Shown here: positions 17,675 through 26,225 of the stretch, in pieces
How the letters are laid out: each line of letters starts with the position of its first letter
Numbering within the stretch: the stretch's first letter is position 1
Assembly (NCBI GenBank): GCA_964437425.1
Contig: CAYTGO010000010.1
Location: forward strand, 1 to 64,000
DNA from: Scalindua sp964437425
GTDB taxonomy: Bacteria; Planctomycetota; Brocadiia; Brocadiales; Scalinduaceae
DNA length: 64,000 nt
Direction of reading: 5' to 3'
Notes under the pieces: generated by a model
Database searches by the model: none
The model's input: only the letters and a program-made list of their open reading frames with translations
What the model was told of the DNA's origin: nothing
Program-made: the position numbers and the translations under genes

Positions 17675-18406
17675 ATGAAAGTTATAATGCTTGCAGCGGG
17701 CGTTGGGAAGAGGATGTCAGCAGTAACAGACATAATACCCAAATGTCTTATTAAAATCGGTGATAAAACGCTTCTGGAGAGGCATCTTGAGATAATATCT
17801 CTTCTGGGAATTAAGGACATTGTTTTTGTTGTAGGCCATTTCAAAGAAAAAATAAAGGAAGTTGTAGAGAAGGATAACAACGGATTTAATATTAAATATA
17901 TTGAAAACGAAGAATACACAAAAGGCAGTATCCTATCACTGTGGTATGCCAGAGATGAACTGAACGATAATGTCCTGATAATGGATGCAGATGTGTTGTA
18001 TCACGATAAGCTGCTCAGAATCCTTGCTGAATCAGAAAATAAGAATTGCTTCCTTCTGGATAAAGCCAGTGTATATGCAGGCGAGGAGATGATGTTGTTT
18101 GTCAAAGAAGATAAAGTGATAGGAATCTCGAAAGTCCACTCTTATGATTGCGATTTTAAGGGAGAGGGAGTTGGCTTCTTCAAACTTGCGTCAAATGATT
18201 GCCACAAACTTAAAAATATACTCGAAGAGTTTGAGCAGGCAGGAAAGGTGAATGTGGAGTACGAAGACACATTACACGAGTTGCTTTTACAATGCACAGC
18301 GGGCTTTGAGAGTGTGGGTGATTTACCATGGATTGAAATAGATTTTGAAGAGGATATAGAAAGGGCCGGAAGAGAAATTCTGCCAAAAATAGAACAATGC
18401 AAATAG
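17675..18406 (+). CDS. NTP transferase, probable CTP:2-aminoethylphosphonate cytidylyltransferase (PntC-like)
   Basis: A 243-residue nucleotidyltransferase of the MobA/LicC type. The signature LAAGVGKRM at residues 6-14 with Lys at PKCLIKIGDKTLLERH near 24 binds the nucleotide, and MDADVLY near 106 supplies metal-binding Asp. The C-terminal WIEIDFEEDIERA segment is typical of sugar- and choline-phosphate nucleotidyltransferases. Known PntC enzymes activate AEP to CMP-AEP, as LicC does for phosphocholine. Following a PhnW-like gene by 16 bases and overlapping a CDP-alcohol transferase by 10 bases, AEP is the most economical substrate. Phosphoethanolamine or an inositol phosphate would be alternatives. 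Confidence 0.68.
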   Translation: MKVIMLAAGVGKRMSAVTDIIPKCLIKIGDKTLLERHLEIISLLGIKDIVFVVGHFKEKIKEVVEKDNNGFNIKYIENEEYTKGSILSLWYARDELNDNVLIMDADVLYHDKLLRILAESENKNCFLLDKASVYAGEEMMLFVKEDKVIGISKVHSYDCDFKGEGVGFFKLASNDCHKLKNILEEFEQAGKVNVEYEDTLHELLLQCTAGFESVGDLPWIEIDFEEDIERAGREILPKIEQCK

Positions 18407-19053
18407 AAGTTGAAAAAAAGAGTGACCAACCTGTAATCTCCCATTCAGACAGCCCTATAATTGACAGATACATAATCCGGAAGATATCAGGGTTTATCAC
18501 CTGGCTTCTCGTAAAGACACCAGTCACGCCAAACCAGGTAACTATCATAAGCCTGATACTTGGAATTGTCTCTGCGGCCTTCTTTTCCCACGGAGCACAT
18601 ACGTATACCATAATTGCCGGTGTGTTTTATTTCGTATCAACTGTATTTGACCAATGTGACGGAGAGGTGGCAAGGTTTAAACACATGACATCTGATTTTG
18701 GCAAAACTTTCGATATCATAGTTGATTCCATAGTTAATGCTGCAATCACTATTGGAATCACTATCGCAATCTACAAGACAAATGGTTCCGGCCTTACTAT
18801 CATAGTAGGCTTGCTTGCGATGACAGGTATTGTAATCTCGCTCCTCTTAACAACTTATTTTAGTAATGAGAGCAAGAACGATACCGGAGCAAAGGAGATG
18901 CTGGATAAGCTTAACAATAAGGACTTTTTTTATATCATCATGCTTGCATCAGTAGTCTTTAACCAGATGATATGGTTTCTCCTGATTATGGCAATAGGAA
19001 CAAACATATACTGGATTGTTTATAAGATAGCTCATCGTAAAATTTCTTCATAA
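18397..19053 (+). CDS. CDP-alcohol phosphatidyltransferase family membrane protein
   Basis: A 218-residue integral membrane enzyme with the complete family motif DG-x2-AR-x8-G-x3-D-x3-D, here beginning at CDGEVARF near residue 89 and ending with the Asp pair of FDIIVD near 105-109. About five or six hydrophobic helices flank it. These enzymes move a phospho- or phosphono-alcohol between CMP and a lipid hydroxyl. As the last gene of the operon, overlapping the cytidylyltransferase by 10 bases, it is a good candidate for transferring AEP from CMP-AEP to diacylglycerol or another acceptor, giving a phosphonolipid. The lipid acceptor cannot be read from the sequence. Confidence 0.85.
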   Translation: MQIEVEKKSDQPVISHSDSPIIDRYIIRKISGFITWLLVKTPVTPNQVTIISLILGIVSAAFFSHGAHTYTIIAGVFYFVSTVFDQCDGEVARFKHMTSDFGKTFDIIVDSIVNAAITIGITIAIYKTNGSGLTIIVGLLAMTGIVISLLLTTYFSNESKNDTGAKEMLDKLNNKDFFYIIMLASVVFNQMIWFLLIMAIGTNIYWIVYKIAHRKISS

Positions 19054-19071
19054 ATCCAGTGACTCCTGATT

Positions 19072-20697
19072 GTGAATGATATGAAAGTAATTGAATATCA
19101 CGAAAGGACAAAACACCTTCCGAATCGCCCGGCTAACTCAGCAGGCTATCTTGATTGGGCAACAGAGCCTAATCCATTTAGAAGTTATGAAGGTACAAAC
19201 CCTATTCAACTCCCTTTCTCAAATACCGTTTCAGGTGCAAATTACTTCGATTTATTTAGAAGAAAGAACAATAAATTCCAGCCATTTTCCTTGGCAAATA
19301 TAGCCCGTCTTCTGGAACTTTCCATGGGACTCTCCGCCTGGAAATCATACTCAGGAACTTCATGGGCACTTAGAATGAACCCCTCAAGTGGTAACCTGCA
19401 TCCCACGGAAGCACATCTTGTTCTGCCACCTATTCAGGAAAACAACAATTCCGGAGGGGTTTTTCATTACAACCCTCTATCACATGTGCTTGAACCAAGG
19501 GCAGAATTTACTGAACAGTTCTGGTCAGGACTAGAGAAACATTTTGATCGAAAAGGGTTTCTAATTGGACTCACAAGTATATACTGGAGAGAATCCTGGA
19601 AATATGGAGAACGTGCGTTTCGCTACTGTAATCATGACATTGGACATGCGATGGCATGCCTGAGCTTTTCAGCGAATCTCCTGGGATGGAAAATAAGCTA
19701 TCTCAATTCTTTATCAACTGAAGAGATCGGAATTATACTGGGATTGCAGAAAACCAAGTGGAAGGAGTTTGAAAGGGAGGAACCGGAACTTCTACTATTT
19801 GTGCATGAAGACACTGAGAATTCTGACAGAAGAAATATCCCCCCAGACATTATTAAATCTTTTAGCTCGCTCCAATTTAAAGGTGAACCAAACCAGTTAA
19901 GCAAAGATCATGAGGACTGGTATGTTATTGATGAAGTATCTTCTGAGACTAGCAAACCAGTGACAGAAGAGAAAACATACCGTTACAAAGAGTATGAATA
20001 TTTCGAGAAAGAGATACCTGCAATTTCTGGTGAAGGGATTATTCGCCAGAGAAGAAGCGCTCAGGCCTATGATGGAAAGACTGCTATCAAAAAAAATGAC
20101 TTCTTTGCTATTTTGGACAAGACTATTCCCAGGAGCCATAGCGCTCCATTTGACATGGAACCGGGTGATATATCTGTACATCTCCTCATTTATGTACACA
20201 GGGTTGTTGATCTGGATTCCGGACTTTATTTCCTGATTCGCAACGAAGAAGATTTTGCAGATGTTAAACAAAATTGCCATCCATATTTCTTCTGGAAAAT
20301 TGTCCACGATGCGCCTAGCATGCTCAACCTTTATTTTTTGCAAAAGGGAGATGTCAGGCAAGAAGCTACATTTGCAAGTTGTCAGCAGGATATCGCTGGT
20401 GATGGAGCCTTTTCTGTAGGAATGATTGCGAAGTTTAAGGAAAACGTAGAAAACAACCCTTTTCTATATCGCCGACTCTTCTGGGAAACCGGGATGATTG
20501 GACAGGTGCTTTATCAAGAAGCTGAAGCTCATTCAGTCAGAGGCACAGGAATCGGGTGTTTTTTTGACGATGTGGTTCATAAGCTCTTAGGGTTTGATGA
20601 CAATACGTATCAAAGCCTCTACCATTTTACCATCGGAGGCGCATTAGAAGACACAAGAATTACCACACTACCCCCCTACCATCACTTAAGAAAGTAG
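19072..20697 (+). CDS. Tandem SagB-type nitroreductase-family protein
   Basis: A 541-residue FMN-dependent nitroreductase-fold protein with two tandem domains. The N-terminal domain (about 50-260) has the SagB signature SGTSWALRMNPSSGNLHPTEA near 94-114, shortened here to its core NPSSGNLHP, and HDIGHAMACLSFSANLLGW. The second domain (about 320-535) starts RQRRSAQAYDG and ends with a parallel GAFSVGMIAKF and VRGTGIGCFFDD. SagB proteins oxidise azolines in peptide natural products, but stand-alone double-domain versions are common and uncharacterised. No precursor peptide or YcaO partner is nearby. The GTG at 19072 or the ATG at 19081 could start translation; neither has a good ribosome-binding site. 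Confidence 0.8.
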   Translation: MNDMKVIEYHERTKHLPNRPANSAGYLDWATEPNPFRSYEGTNPIQLPFSNTVSGANYFDLFRRKNNKFQPFSLANIARLLELSMGLSAWKSYSGTSWALRMNPSSGNLHPTEAHLVLPPIQENNNSGGVFHYNPLSHVLEPRAEFTEQFWSGLEKHFDRKGFLIGLTSIYWRESWKYGERAFRYCNHDIGHAMACLSFSANLLGWKISYLNSLSTEEIGIILGLQKTKWKEFEREEPELLLFVHEDTENSDRRNIPPDIIKSFSSLQFKGEPNQLSKDHEDWYVIDEVSSETSKPVTEEKTYRYKEYEYFEKEIPAISGEGIIRQRRSAQAYDGKTAIKKNDFFAILDKTIPRSHSAPFDMEPGDISVHLLIYVHRVVDLDSGLYFLIRNEEDFADVKQNCHPYFFWKIVHDAPSMLNLYFLQKGDVRQEATFASCQQDIAGDGAFSVGMIAKFKENVENNPFLYRRLFWETGMIGQVLYQEAEAHSVRGTGIGCFFDDVVHKLLGFDDNTYQSLYHFTIGGALEDTRITTLPPYHHLRK

Positions 20698-20738
20698 AAT
20701 CACGATCACGAATGAGAACAGAAGTGATTATATGTGAT

Positions 20739-21641
20739 TCACTTCTCTACGTCTTCTGATACCATGTTCTCAGCATTTACAATTCTACAATTCTCATCGA
20801 TCTCTTCTTTATTCAACATACCAATGATAAATGAATCTACAAAAGAGAGCGAATTGACGTATTTTATAGCTTTTTCCGCATCATCTCTCAACATGCCCTC
20901 AGCCAGCACTTTCATCCCTACAATTCCCTTTGACTGAGAGTGAATCTTTTGTAGCGTTGCCTCTGCCTCATTACGCTCATCCTCAGCGATTGGCTCATGA
21001 CTGGCTTTAGGTCGAATAAGTAATTTAACTCTTTCCGGAAGAAGTTTATAACATTTCTTCAGCCAGTAAACCGAAGCCATTTGATCATACATACCAAGGC
21101 ATTCAGAATCCATATTCAGACCAGCATAATTTATCCTTGCCCACACCAAGTCCAATTCCGGCATTTCCAGAACCGATTTTAAAACACTCAGACCGTGAGA
21201 AGACAATCCTATTGCACGAACCTTACCCTCTTTTTTAAGCTTTACCATCGCATTTAATGCACCCGATCTCATTTGCAGTTCTGTATTTGTCCTCACACCA
21301 TGCAATAGACATACGTCAACATAATCAACGTTTAAATCCTTCAGGGTAGTATTAAAATCCCTTATTATTTCCTTCTCATGAGCTGCTGAGAATTTTGTAG
21401 TCAATACAACATCTGTACGTCTGATCTGTTTCAACGCCTCTTTGATGTGAGAATAGGTGTTATACTGAAATGCAGTATCCCAATGATTTATACAGCGATC
21501 CAGAGAGTAAAGCAGAAGTCCTGCCAACTCATTAGTATCCATTAATGCCTGTGCACAGTGCCCGGACGGAAGTCCCGTTCCTGTCCCTATACCCAGACGT
21601 GAAACCTTAATACCAGTTTTTCCAAGTTCAACTTTTTTCAT
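20739..21641 (-). CDS. Aldo/keto reductase family protein
   Basis: A 300-residue protein of the aldo/keto reductase superfamily (NADPH-dependent TIM barrel). The start MKKVELGKTGIKVSRLGIGTG, of which GKTGIKVSRLGIGTG is diagnostic, the CINHWDTAFQYNTY segment with catalytic Asp and Tyr, TTKFSA with the catalytic Lys, DLNVDYVDVCLLHG and RAIGLSSHG all fit. A C-terminal stretch near 260 (GMKVLAEG) continues the barrel. There is no Cys-rich ferredoxin extension. The ATG at 21641 is used because GAGG precedes it, rather than the longer upstream start at 21677. Substrate unknown. It converges with the nitroreductase gene. Confidence 0.88.
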   Translation of the reverse strand: MKKVELGKTGIKVSRLGIGTGTGLPSGHCAQALMDTNELAGLLLYSLDRCINHWDTAFQYNTYSHIKEALKQIRRTDVVLTTKFSAAHEKEIIRDFNTTLKDLNVDYVDVCLLHGVRTNTELQMRSGALNAMVKLKKEGKVRAIGLSSHGLSVLKSVLEMPELDLVWARINYAGLNMDSECLGMYDQMASVYWLKKCYKLLPERVKLLIRPKASHEPIAEDERNEAEATLQKIHSQSKGIVGMKVLAEGMLRDDAEKAIKYVNSLSFVDSFIIGMLNKEEIDENCRIVNAENMVSEDVEK

Positions 21642-21820
21642 AACCTCAAAGTAACATAATTTAGTTCGAAAGTACAATCAAGTGTAAAAACAGAATTCCA
21701 GATTCCTGCCGACCCCTGTCTTAAAGCTTCATTTGTAAATTCACGCATATTTCTTTATAATCGACGTCTAATGCTTCAAGTTAACAGTACCGTGCTCGGC
21801 AATTAAACCAGGTGTGTCTA

Positions 21821-22258
21821 ATGCAAACAGAATATAGTAAACAAAAAGTATTATTTGTGTGTACGGGGAATTCATGTCGTAGCCAGATGGCAGAAGGCAT
21901 GCTAAGGCATTATGGAAAAGATAAGTTTGAAGTCTTCAGTGCCGGATTAGAGCCTTCTTACGTCCATCCTCTTGCGATCAAGACTATGGCAGAATCAAGA
22001 ATTGATATTACAAATCAGCATTCGCAAACAGTGAACGAGTTCCTGGGAGAAGATTTTTCATACGTAATCACTGTCTGTGATAGTGCGAAAGATCTTTGCC
22101 CTGTCTTTCCCGGGAAATATAAAGCCATTCACTGGAGTATTGAAGATCCTGCTTCAGCCGAAGGCACTGAAACCGAAAGGATGAAGGATTTTAGAAGAGC
22201 CCGCCAGAACATACTAGAAAGGATAAACCATTTCATTTCGGACTTGTGTGAAGAGTAA
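21821..22258 (+). CDS. arsC: Arsenate reductase / low-molecular-weight phosphatase family (ArsC, thioredoxin type)
   Basis: A 145-residue protein with the phosphatase loop C-x5-R (CTGNSCR, Cys14-Arg20) near the N terminus and the general-acid motif IEDPASAEG near 107. A further cysteine pair in VCDSAKDLCPVFPG (about residues 84-92) is the redox pair of thioredoxin-coupled arsenate reductases, which convert arsenate to arsenite. Length is typical. No arsR, arsB or acr3 gene is nearby, so resistance would require an exporter elsewhere. The ATG at 21821 follows AGGTG at good spacing; a GTG at 21812 is possible but less likely. Confidence 0.82.
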   Translation: MQTEYSKQKVLFVCTGNSCRSQMAEGMLRHYGKDKFEVFSAGLEPSYVHPLAIKTMAESRIDITNQHSQTVNEFLGEDFSYVITVCDSAKDLCPVFPGKYKAIHWSIEDPASAEGTETERMKDFRRARQNILERINHFISDLCEE

Positions 22259-22315
22259 GTACTATTCAACAATTTATTGCTAGTATGAATAATGAAGCAG
22301 TTGTTCTCGAAAATA

Positions 22316-22717
22316 TCAAAAACCCAGCTTTTCAAGTTCCGGATAGAATCTTCCCTCTTCAAACGCTATCCTGTCTGCAAGTGCACTTTTTATACCACCA
22401 AAATCGTTTGCAAAATCATCACTGTCTACTGCCTCTGATGATGAATACTTATCAAAAAACGGTAATAATGCTATCTGGGCAATGTCGCCAAGTTCAGCCA
22501 TAAACCTTTGCGCTGATGGTTTAAAAGTCCCTTCTGCACCCGGTTTATCCATTGCCTCCAGTATGATATTATTTTCTTCACCAACATGAGCCAGCAAAAC
22601 TTCTTTTAAGCTGTTTAGTGCATCAACTCTCTGTTGTTCTCCCGTGGAATCAATCTGCTCTAACAAACCTACTACGGTCTGATGCGTAGCTTTAAACGCG
22701 TCTACAGTTGTCCCCAT
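22316..22717 (-). CDS. Hemerythrin-like (HHE-type) protein with incomplete ligand set
   Basis: A 133-residue all-helical protein resembling HHE cation-binding/hemerythrin-like domains: FKATHQTVVGLLEQI near residue 8-22, LLAHVGEENNIILEAM near 52, and FEEGRFYPELEKLGF at the C terminus. In ordinary members the last helix contains His before EE; here the position reads ADRIAFEEG, so one His ligand appears to be missing, and the third helix (ALLPFFDKY) has Phe where His is often seen. It may bind a different metal set or none. The start is firm: AAAGGAGG lies just upstream of the ATG. Function unknown. Confidence 0.55.
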   Translation of the reverse strand: MGTTVDAFKATHQTVVGLLEQIDSTGEQQRVDALNSLKEVLLAHVGEENNIILEAMDKPGAEGTFKPSAQRFMAELGDIAQIALLPFFDKYSSSEAVDSDDFANDFGGIKSALADRIAFEEGRFYPELEKLGF

Positions 22718-22824
22718 GTAACAATCCTCCTTTTATATAACAATAATTTACCCACTAAATATATACAGGCATAAAAATAATGAATAAAACAGAGAATACG
22801 TGTTCAGGCTTAATATTTATCTTT

Positions 22825-22853
22825 TTGACAATGTTTTAGTACGAATATACAAT
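22825..22853 (+). promoter_or_regulatory. Candidate sigma70-type promoter for nadB
   Basis: TTGACA (22825-22830), 17-base spacer, TACAAT (22848-22853); an alternative -10 TATACA overlaps at 22846. The nadB ATG is at 22897, leaving a leader of about 35 bases. No NadR- or NrtR-type operator was recognised. Confidence 0.55.
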
Positions 22854-22896
22854 TCACTTACTTAACTGCAGATCAATCTAACAATATTTATAGGCA

Positions 22897-24528
22897 ATGA
22901 CAACAAAAAATATTTTCAAGCGATACCTGGTATCTTTCAACAGCAAAACACTGCAACACATTTTCACCGACACTCTAATAATTGGTAGTGGTGTAGCAGG
23001 CTTAAGTTCCGCTATTCACGCTGCACAAGGAGGATCGGTCTTAATAGTAACCAAGTCGAGGATAAATGAGAATTGTACCGAGTACGCTCAAGGAGGAATT
23101 GCTGCAAAATTAAACCCGGTTGACAGCTTTGATCAGCACATAAATGACACCCTGAATACCGGGCACGGTATCTGTGATAGAAAAATAGTTAGCGGAGTAG
23201 TCAGGGAAGGCCCAAAACGTGTGAAAGAATTAATTGGCTGGGGTGCTAAATTTGACAAGGAGAATGGAAAACTGGCCTTCACAAAAGAGGGTGCACACAG
23301 CTACCCTAGAATATTACGGGCCAGAGGCGATTCCACAGGCAAAGAGATTGAAGAAACGTTGATTAACAAAGTTAAAGAAAACCCTAATATCAGAATATTT
23401 GAGCATACATTTGCTCTTGACTTGCTGGTAAGTAAGAACACTTGTAACGGAATAATAGCTTGGCGCAAACGTGGAGGAAGCACATTAATATGGGCCAGAC
23501 AAACAATTTTAGCATCAGGTGGATGCGGACAGGTATATAGAGAAACAACAAATCCTGAAATAGCAACTGGAGACGGACTGGCAATGGCTTATCGCGCTGG
23601 TATAGAACTCCAGGATCTCGAATTCGTACAATTTCACCCAACAACACTTTACGTCGCTGGCGCTGAAAGAGTTTTAATTTCTGAAACGGTACGTGGTGAA
23701 GGAGGAGTATTAAGGAATAAATTTGGGGAACGGTTTATGCCAAATTATCATTCCAGCGCCGAACTGGCACCAAGAGATATCGTCAGCAGGAGCGTTATAC
23801 AGGAAATACGTAAGACCGATTATACTCACGTATATCTGGATGTACGACACATTCCGAAAGAAAAACTCAGCAAAAGATTCCCTAAAATCAAAAAACTATG
23901 CAAGTCTTTTGGAATTGATATAACTAAGGATTTAATACCTGTACATCCAAGTGCTCACTATATGATCGGAGGTATTAAAGTTGATCAAAAAGGAAGAACG
24001 AGTATGGAAAATCTTTATGCATGTGGAGAAGTGTCCTGTACAGGGCTACATGGAGCAAACCGTTTAGGCAGCAACTCATTATTAGAAGGACTGGTTTTTG
24101 GTTACAGAGTCGGTTACATTGCAAGTAAGGAAGCGACAAAGAAAAAAGATGAATTATTATCCCCACGTTTCTTTAAAGGACCTCCTAAGAATAACTTGTA
24201 CAATGAACTGGATTTAGAGGACGTAAGAAATTCTCTTAAAAGTATTATGTGGAGAAATGTTGGTATTGAAAGAGATGGCAAATACCTCAAAGACACAATT
24301 AACAGCATAAAACACTGGTCAAAGTATATAATAAGTAACGATTTTTCATCACCACTTGGCTGGGAAGTTCAAAACATGCTTACAGTATCATTCTTAATTG
24401 CAAGCTCAGCTTTCAGGAGAAGTGAATCGAGAGGTGTACACTATCGGCTAGACTACCTTGAAACAAATGACAAACAATGGAAAAAACACATCATAGTTAA
24501 TAATAACAAAAAAGACATTGAACAATAA
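22897..24528 (+). CDS. nadB: L-aspartate oxidase
   Basis: A 543-residue flavoprotein that oxidises L-aspartate to iminoaspartate, the first step of de novo NAD synthesis. The FAD-binding dinucleotide fold IIGSGVAGLSSAIHAA is at about 29-44, followed by EYAQGGIAA, the substrate-binding HSYPRILRA with RGDSTGKEI, LQDLEFVQFHPTTL near 250, and HYMIGGIKVD near 352 then the LHGANRLGSNSLLEGLVFG signature core (GANRLGSNSLLE). The related succinate/fumarate reductase subunit is excluded by this signature. nadA and nadC are not in the window. Under anaerobic conditions fumarate probably serves as electron acceptor (family knowledge). Confidence 0.93.
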   Translation: MTTKNIFKRYLVSFNSKTLQHIFTDTLIIGSGVAGLSSAIHAAQGGSVLIVTKSRINENCTEYAQGGIAAKLNPVDSFDQHINDTLNTGHGICDRKIVSGVVREGPKRVKELIGWGAKFDKENGKLAFTKEGAHSYPRILRARGDSTGKEIEETLINKVKENPNIRIFEHTFALDLLVSKNTCNGIIAWRKRGGSTLIWARQTILASGGCGQVYRETTNPEIATGDGLAMAYRAGIELQDLEFVQFHPTTLYVAGAERVLISETVRGEGGVLRNKFGERFMPNYHSSAELAPRDIVSRSVIQEIRKTDYTHVYLDVRHIPKEKLSKRFPKIKKLCKSFGIDITKDLIPVHPSAHYMIGGIKVDQKGRTSMENLYACGEVSCTGLHGANRLGSNSLLEGLVFGYRVGYIASKEATKKKDELLSPRFFKGPPKNNLYNELDLEDVRNSLKSIMWRNVGIERDGKYLKDTINSIKHWSKYIISNDFSSPLGWEVQNMLTVSFLIASSAFRRSESRGVHYRLDYLETNDKQWKKHIIVNNNKKDIEQ

Positions 24529-24563
24529 TTTCTCATTGCCATTGAAGTTTCAGACAATAGGCA

Positions 24564-25805
24564 TTAGCGAACCTTACCCAGAATAATACTGACATTGTGT
24601 CCGCCAAAACCAAAAGAATTTGACATTACATTCTCTACGTTTTTTTCCTTTGCTTCATTAGGCACAAAGTCTATTCCATCGCAGTCCGGATCCGGATTTT
24701 CATAATTTATTGTAGGAGGTATCACGTTCCTATCCAATACCAATGAACAGATTAGCGCTTCAACTCCACCCGAAGCTCCCAATTGATGTCCCAACATGGA
24801 TTTTGTAGAGCTAACCGATATGTTCTTTACATGATCACCAAATACCTTTTTGACAGCATTGATTTCAACCATATCTCCCAGATGAGTAGATGTCGCGTGT
24901 GCATTAACATAAGATATTTGTTCAGCATTCAATTTAGCGTCTTTTAATGCATTTCTCATGGCGATACAAGCACCATTTCCCTCAGGGTGCGGAGCTGTAA
25001 TGTGATGTGCATCATCACTCATTGCAAAGCCAAGCATCTCAGCATAAATAGTTGCGCCTCTTCTCTTTGCACTCTCCATTTCTTCTAAAATTACCATGCC
25101 AGAACCCTCAGAAATGATAAATCCATTCCTATCTCTATCAAAAGGCCTGCTGGCTTTCTGAGGTTCCTCATTTCTCGTTGACAACGCCTTCATATTATTA
25201 AATGCGCTCACACAGAGTGGCGTAATAGTTGCTTCAGTACCTCCTGCAAACATTACAGAAGCTTCTCCTCTCTGAACAATCCGGAAAGCTTCAACAATGG
25301 CATGCGCACCAGACGCACAAGCAGTAATAACAGAAAAATTTGCAGCTTGAAGACCAAATTTAATAGCTATGTAGCCCGGCGCGGCATTAGCCATTAATTT
25401 AGTAATCATAAACGGGGAAACTCTTGATGGACCTCTTTCGAGTAGAACCTTATGCTGTGCTTCAATCTCAATAATACCACCAATACCGGTACCGATAATT
25501 GCACCTACCTTCTCCCGGTTCATTTTATCAAGATCTATTCCTGAATCTTCAAGGGCAAGGCTGGCTGATGCAACCGCAAATTGAGTAAACCTGTCTAATC
25601 TTCTTTCTTCCTTTTTATCAAACCATTTAGACGGATCAAAATCTGATGCTTCCCCTGCGATAAGCACATCATGATCTGCTGTGTCAAAAGCCGTTATATT
25701 GGCAATTCCACTTTTTCCATGACATAAGGATTCCCACAATTTATCCTTTTCATTACCTACCGGGGTTATTGCCCCAAGACCTGTAATCGCAACTCTAAGT
25801 CCCAT
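24564..25805 (-). CDS. fabF: 3-oxoacyl-[acyl-carrier-protein] synthase II (FabF)
   Basis: A 413-residue condensing enzyme for fatty-acid elongation. The Cys-His-His triad is visible: Cys in TACASGAHAI near 163, His in NAHATSTHLGD near 303 and His in SMLGHQLGASG near 340. Start MGLRVAITGLGAITPVG and end SNSFGFGGHNVSIIL are classical. It is the last gene of the rpmF-plsX-fabH-acpP-fabF operon and begins 5 bases after acpP. This gene order is widespread; fabD and fabG, often between fabH and acpP, are absent here. Its 3' end converges with nadB. Confidence 0.95.
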   Translation of the reverse strand: MGLRVAITGLGAITPVGNEKDKLWESLCHGKSGIANITAFDTADHDVLIAGEASDFDPSKWFDKKEERRLDRFTQFAVASASLALEDSGIDLDKMNREKVGAIIGTGIGGIIEIEAQHKVLLERGPSRVSPFMITKLMANAAPGYIAIKFGLQAANFSVITACASGAHAIVEAFRIVQRGEASVMFAGGTEATITPLCVSAFNNMKALSTRNEEPQKASRPFDRDRNGFIISEGSGMVILEEMESAKRRGATIYAEMLGFAMSDDAHHITAPHPEGNGACIAMRNALKDAKLNAEQISYVNAHATSTHLGDMVEINAVKKVFGDHVKNISVSSTKSMLGHQLGASGGVEALICSLVLDRNVIPPTINYENPDPDCDGIDFVPNEAKEKNVENVMSNSFGFGGHNVSIILGKVR

Positions 25806-25810
25806 CTTCT

Positions 25811-26053
25811 TTATTTGTGCTCCTTAATGTAATTTATTGCATCCCCGACAGTTTGCATCTTCTCAGCTTCTTCATCTGGAATACTCATATCAAACGCATC
25901 TTCCAGTTCCATTACCAACTCCACAGTGTCAAGTGAATCCGCACCCAAATCGTTTATGAAAGATGTTTCCGGTGTAACCTGATCCTTATTCGCACCCATC
26001 TGCTTAACAATTATTTCTTTCACCTTTTCTTCAACTGATTCTTCTGTAGACAA
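25811..26053 (-). CDS. acpP: Acyl carrier protein
   Basis: An 80-residue acidic protein with the phosphopantetheine attachment motif GADSLD, attachment at Ser40. It carries acyl chains between the fatty-acid enzymes encoded around it. The start is a TTG at 26053, preceded at 7 bases by AAGGAGG; an overlapping ATG in another frame just before it is not usable. Spacing to fabF is only 5 bases, while 172 bases separate it from fabH, so it may also have its own promoter, as is common for this highly expressed protein. Confidence 0.96.
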   Translation of the reverse strand: MSTEESVEEKVKEIIVKQMGANKDQVTPETSFINDLGADSLDTVELVMELEDAFDMSIPDEEAEKMQTVGDAINYIKEHK

Positions 26054-26225
26054 GACATTTCCTCCTTAGGACAAAATTCCTAGATTTTTCAAAATTTTAC
26101 TATCACTAATACTTCTCATATTTCTGTAAGATCTATTTCTCATAGGTAATCATGCAAATAACTTCCTTGAACCTGTTCTATAAAACACTTATGATTATCC
26201 AAAGACTACATTTATGTTCTTCATT

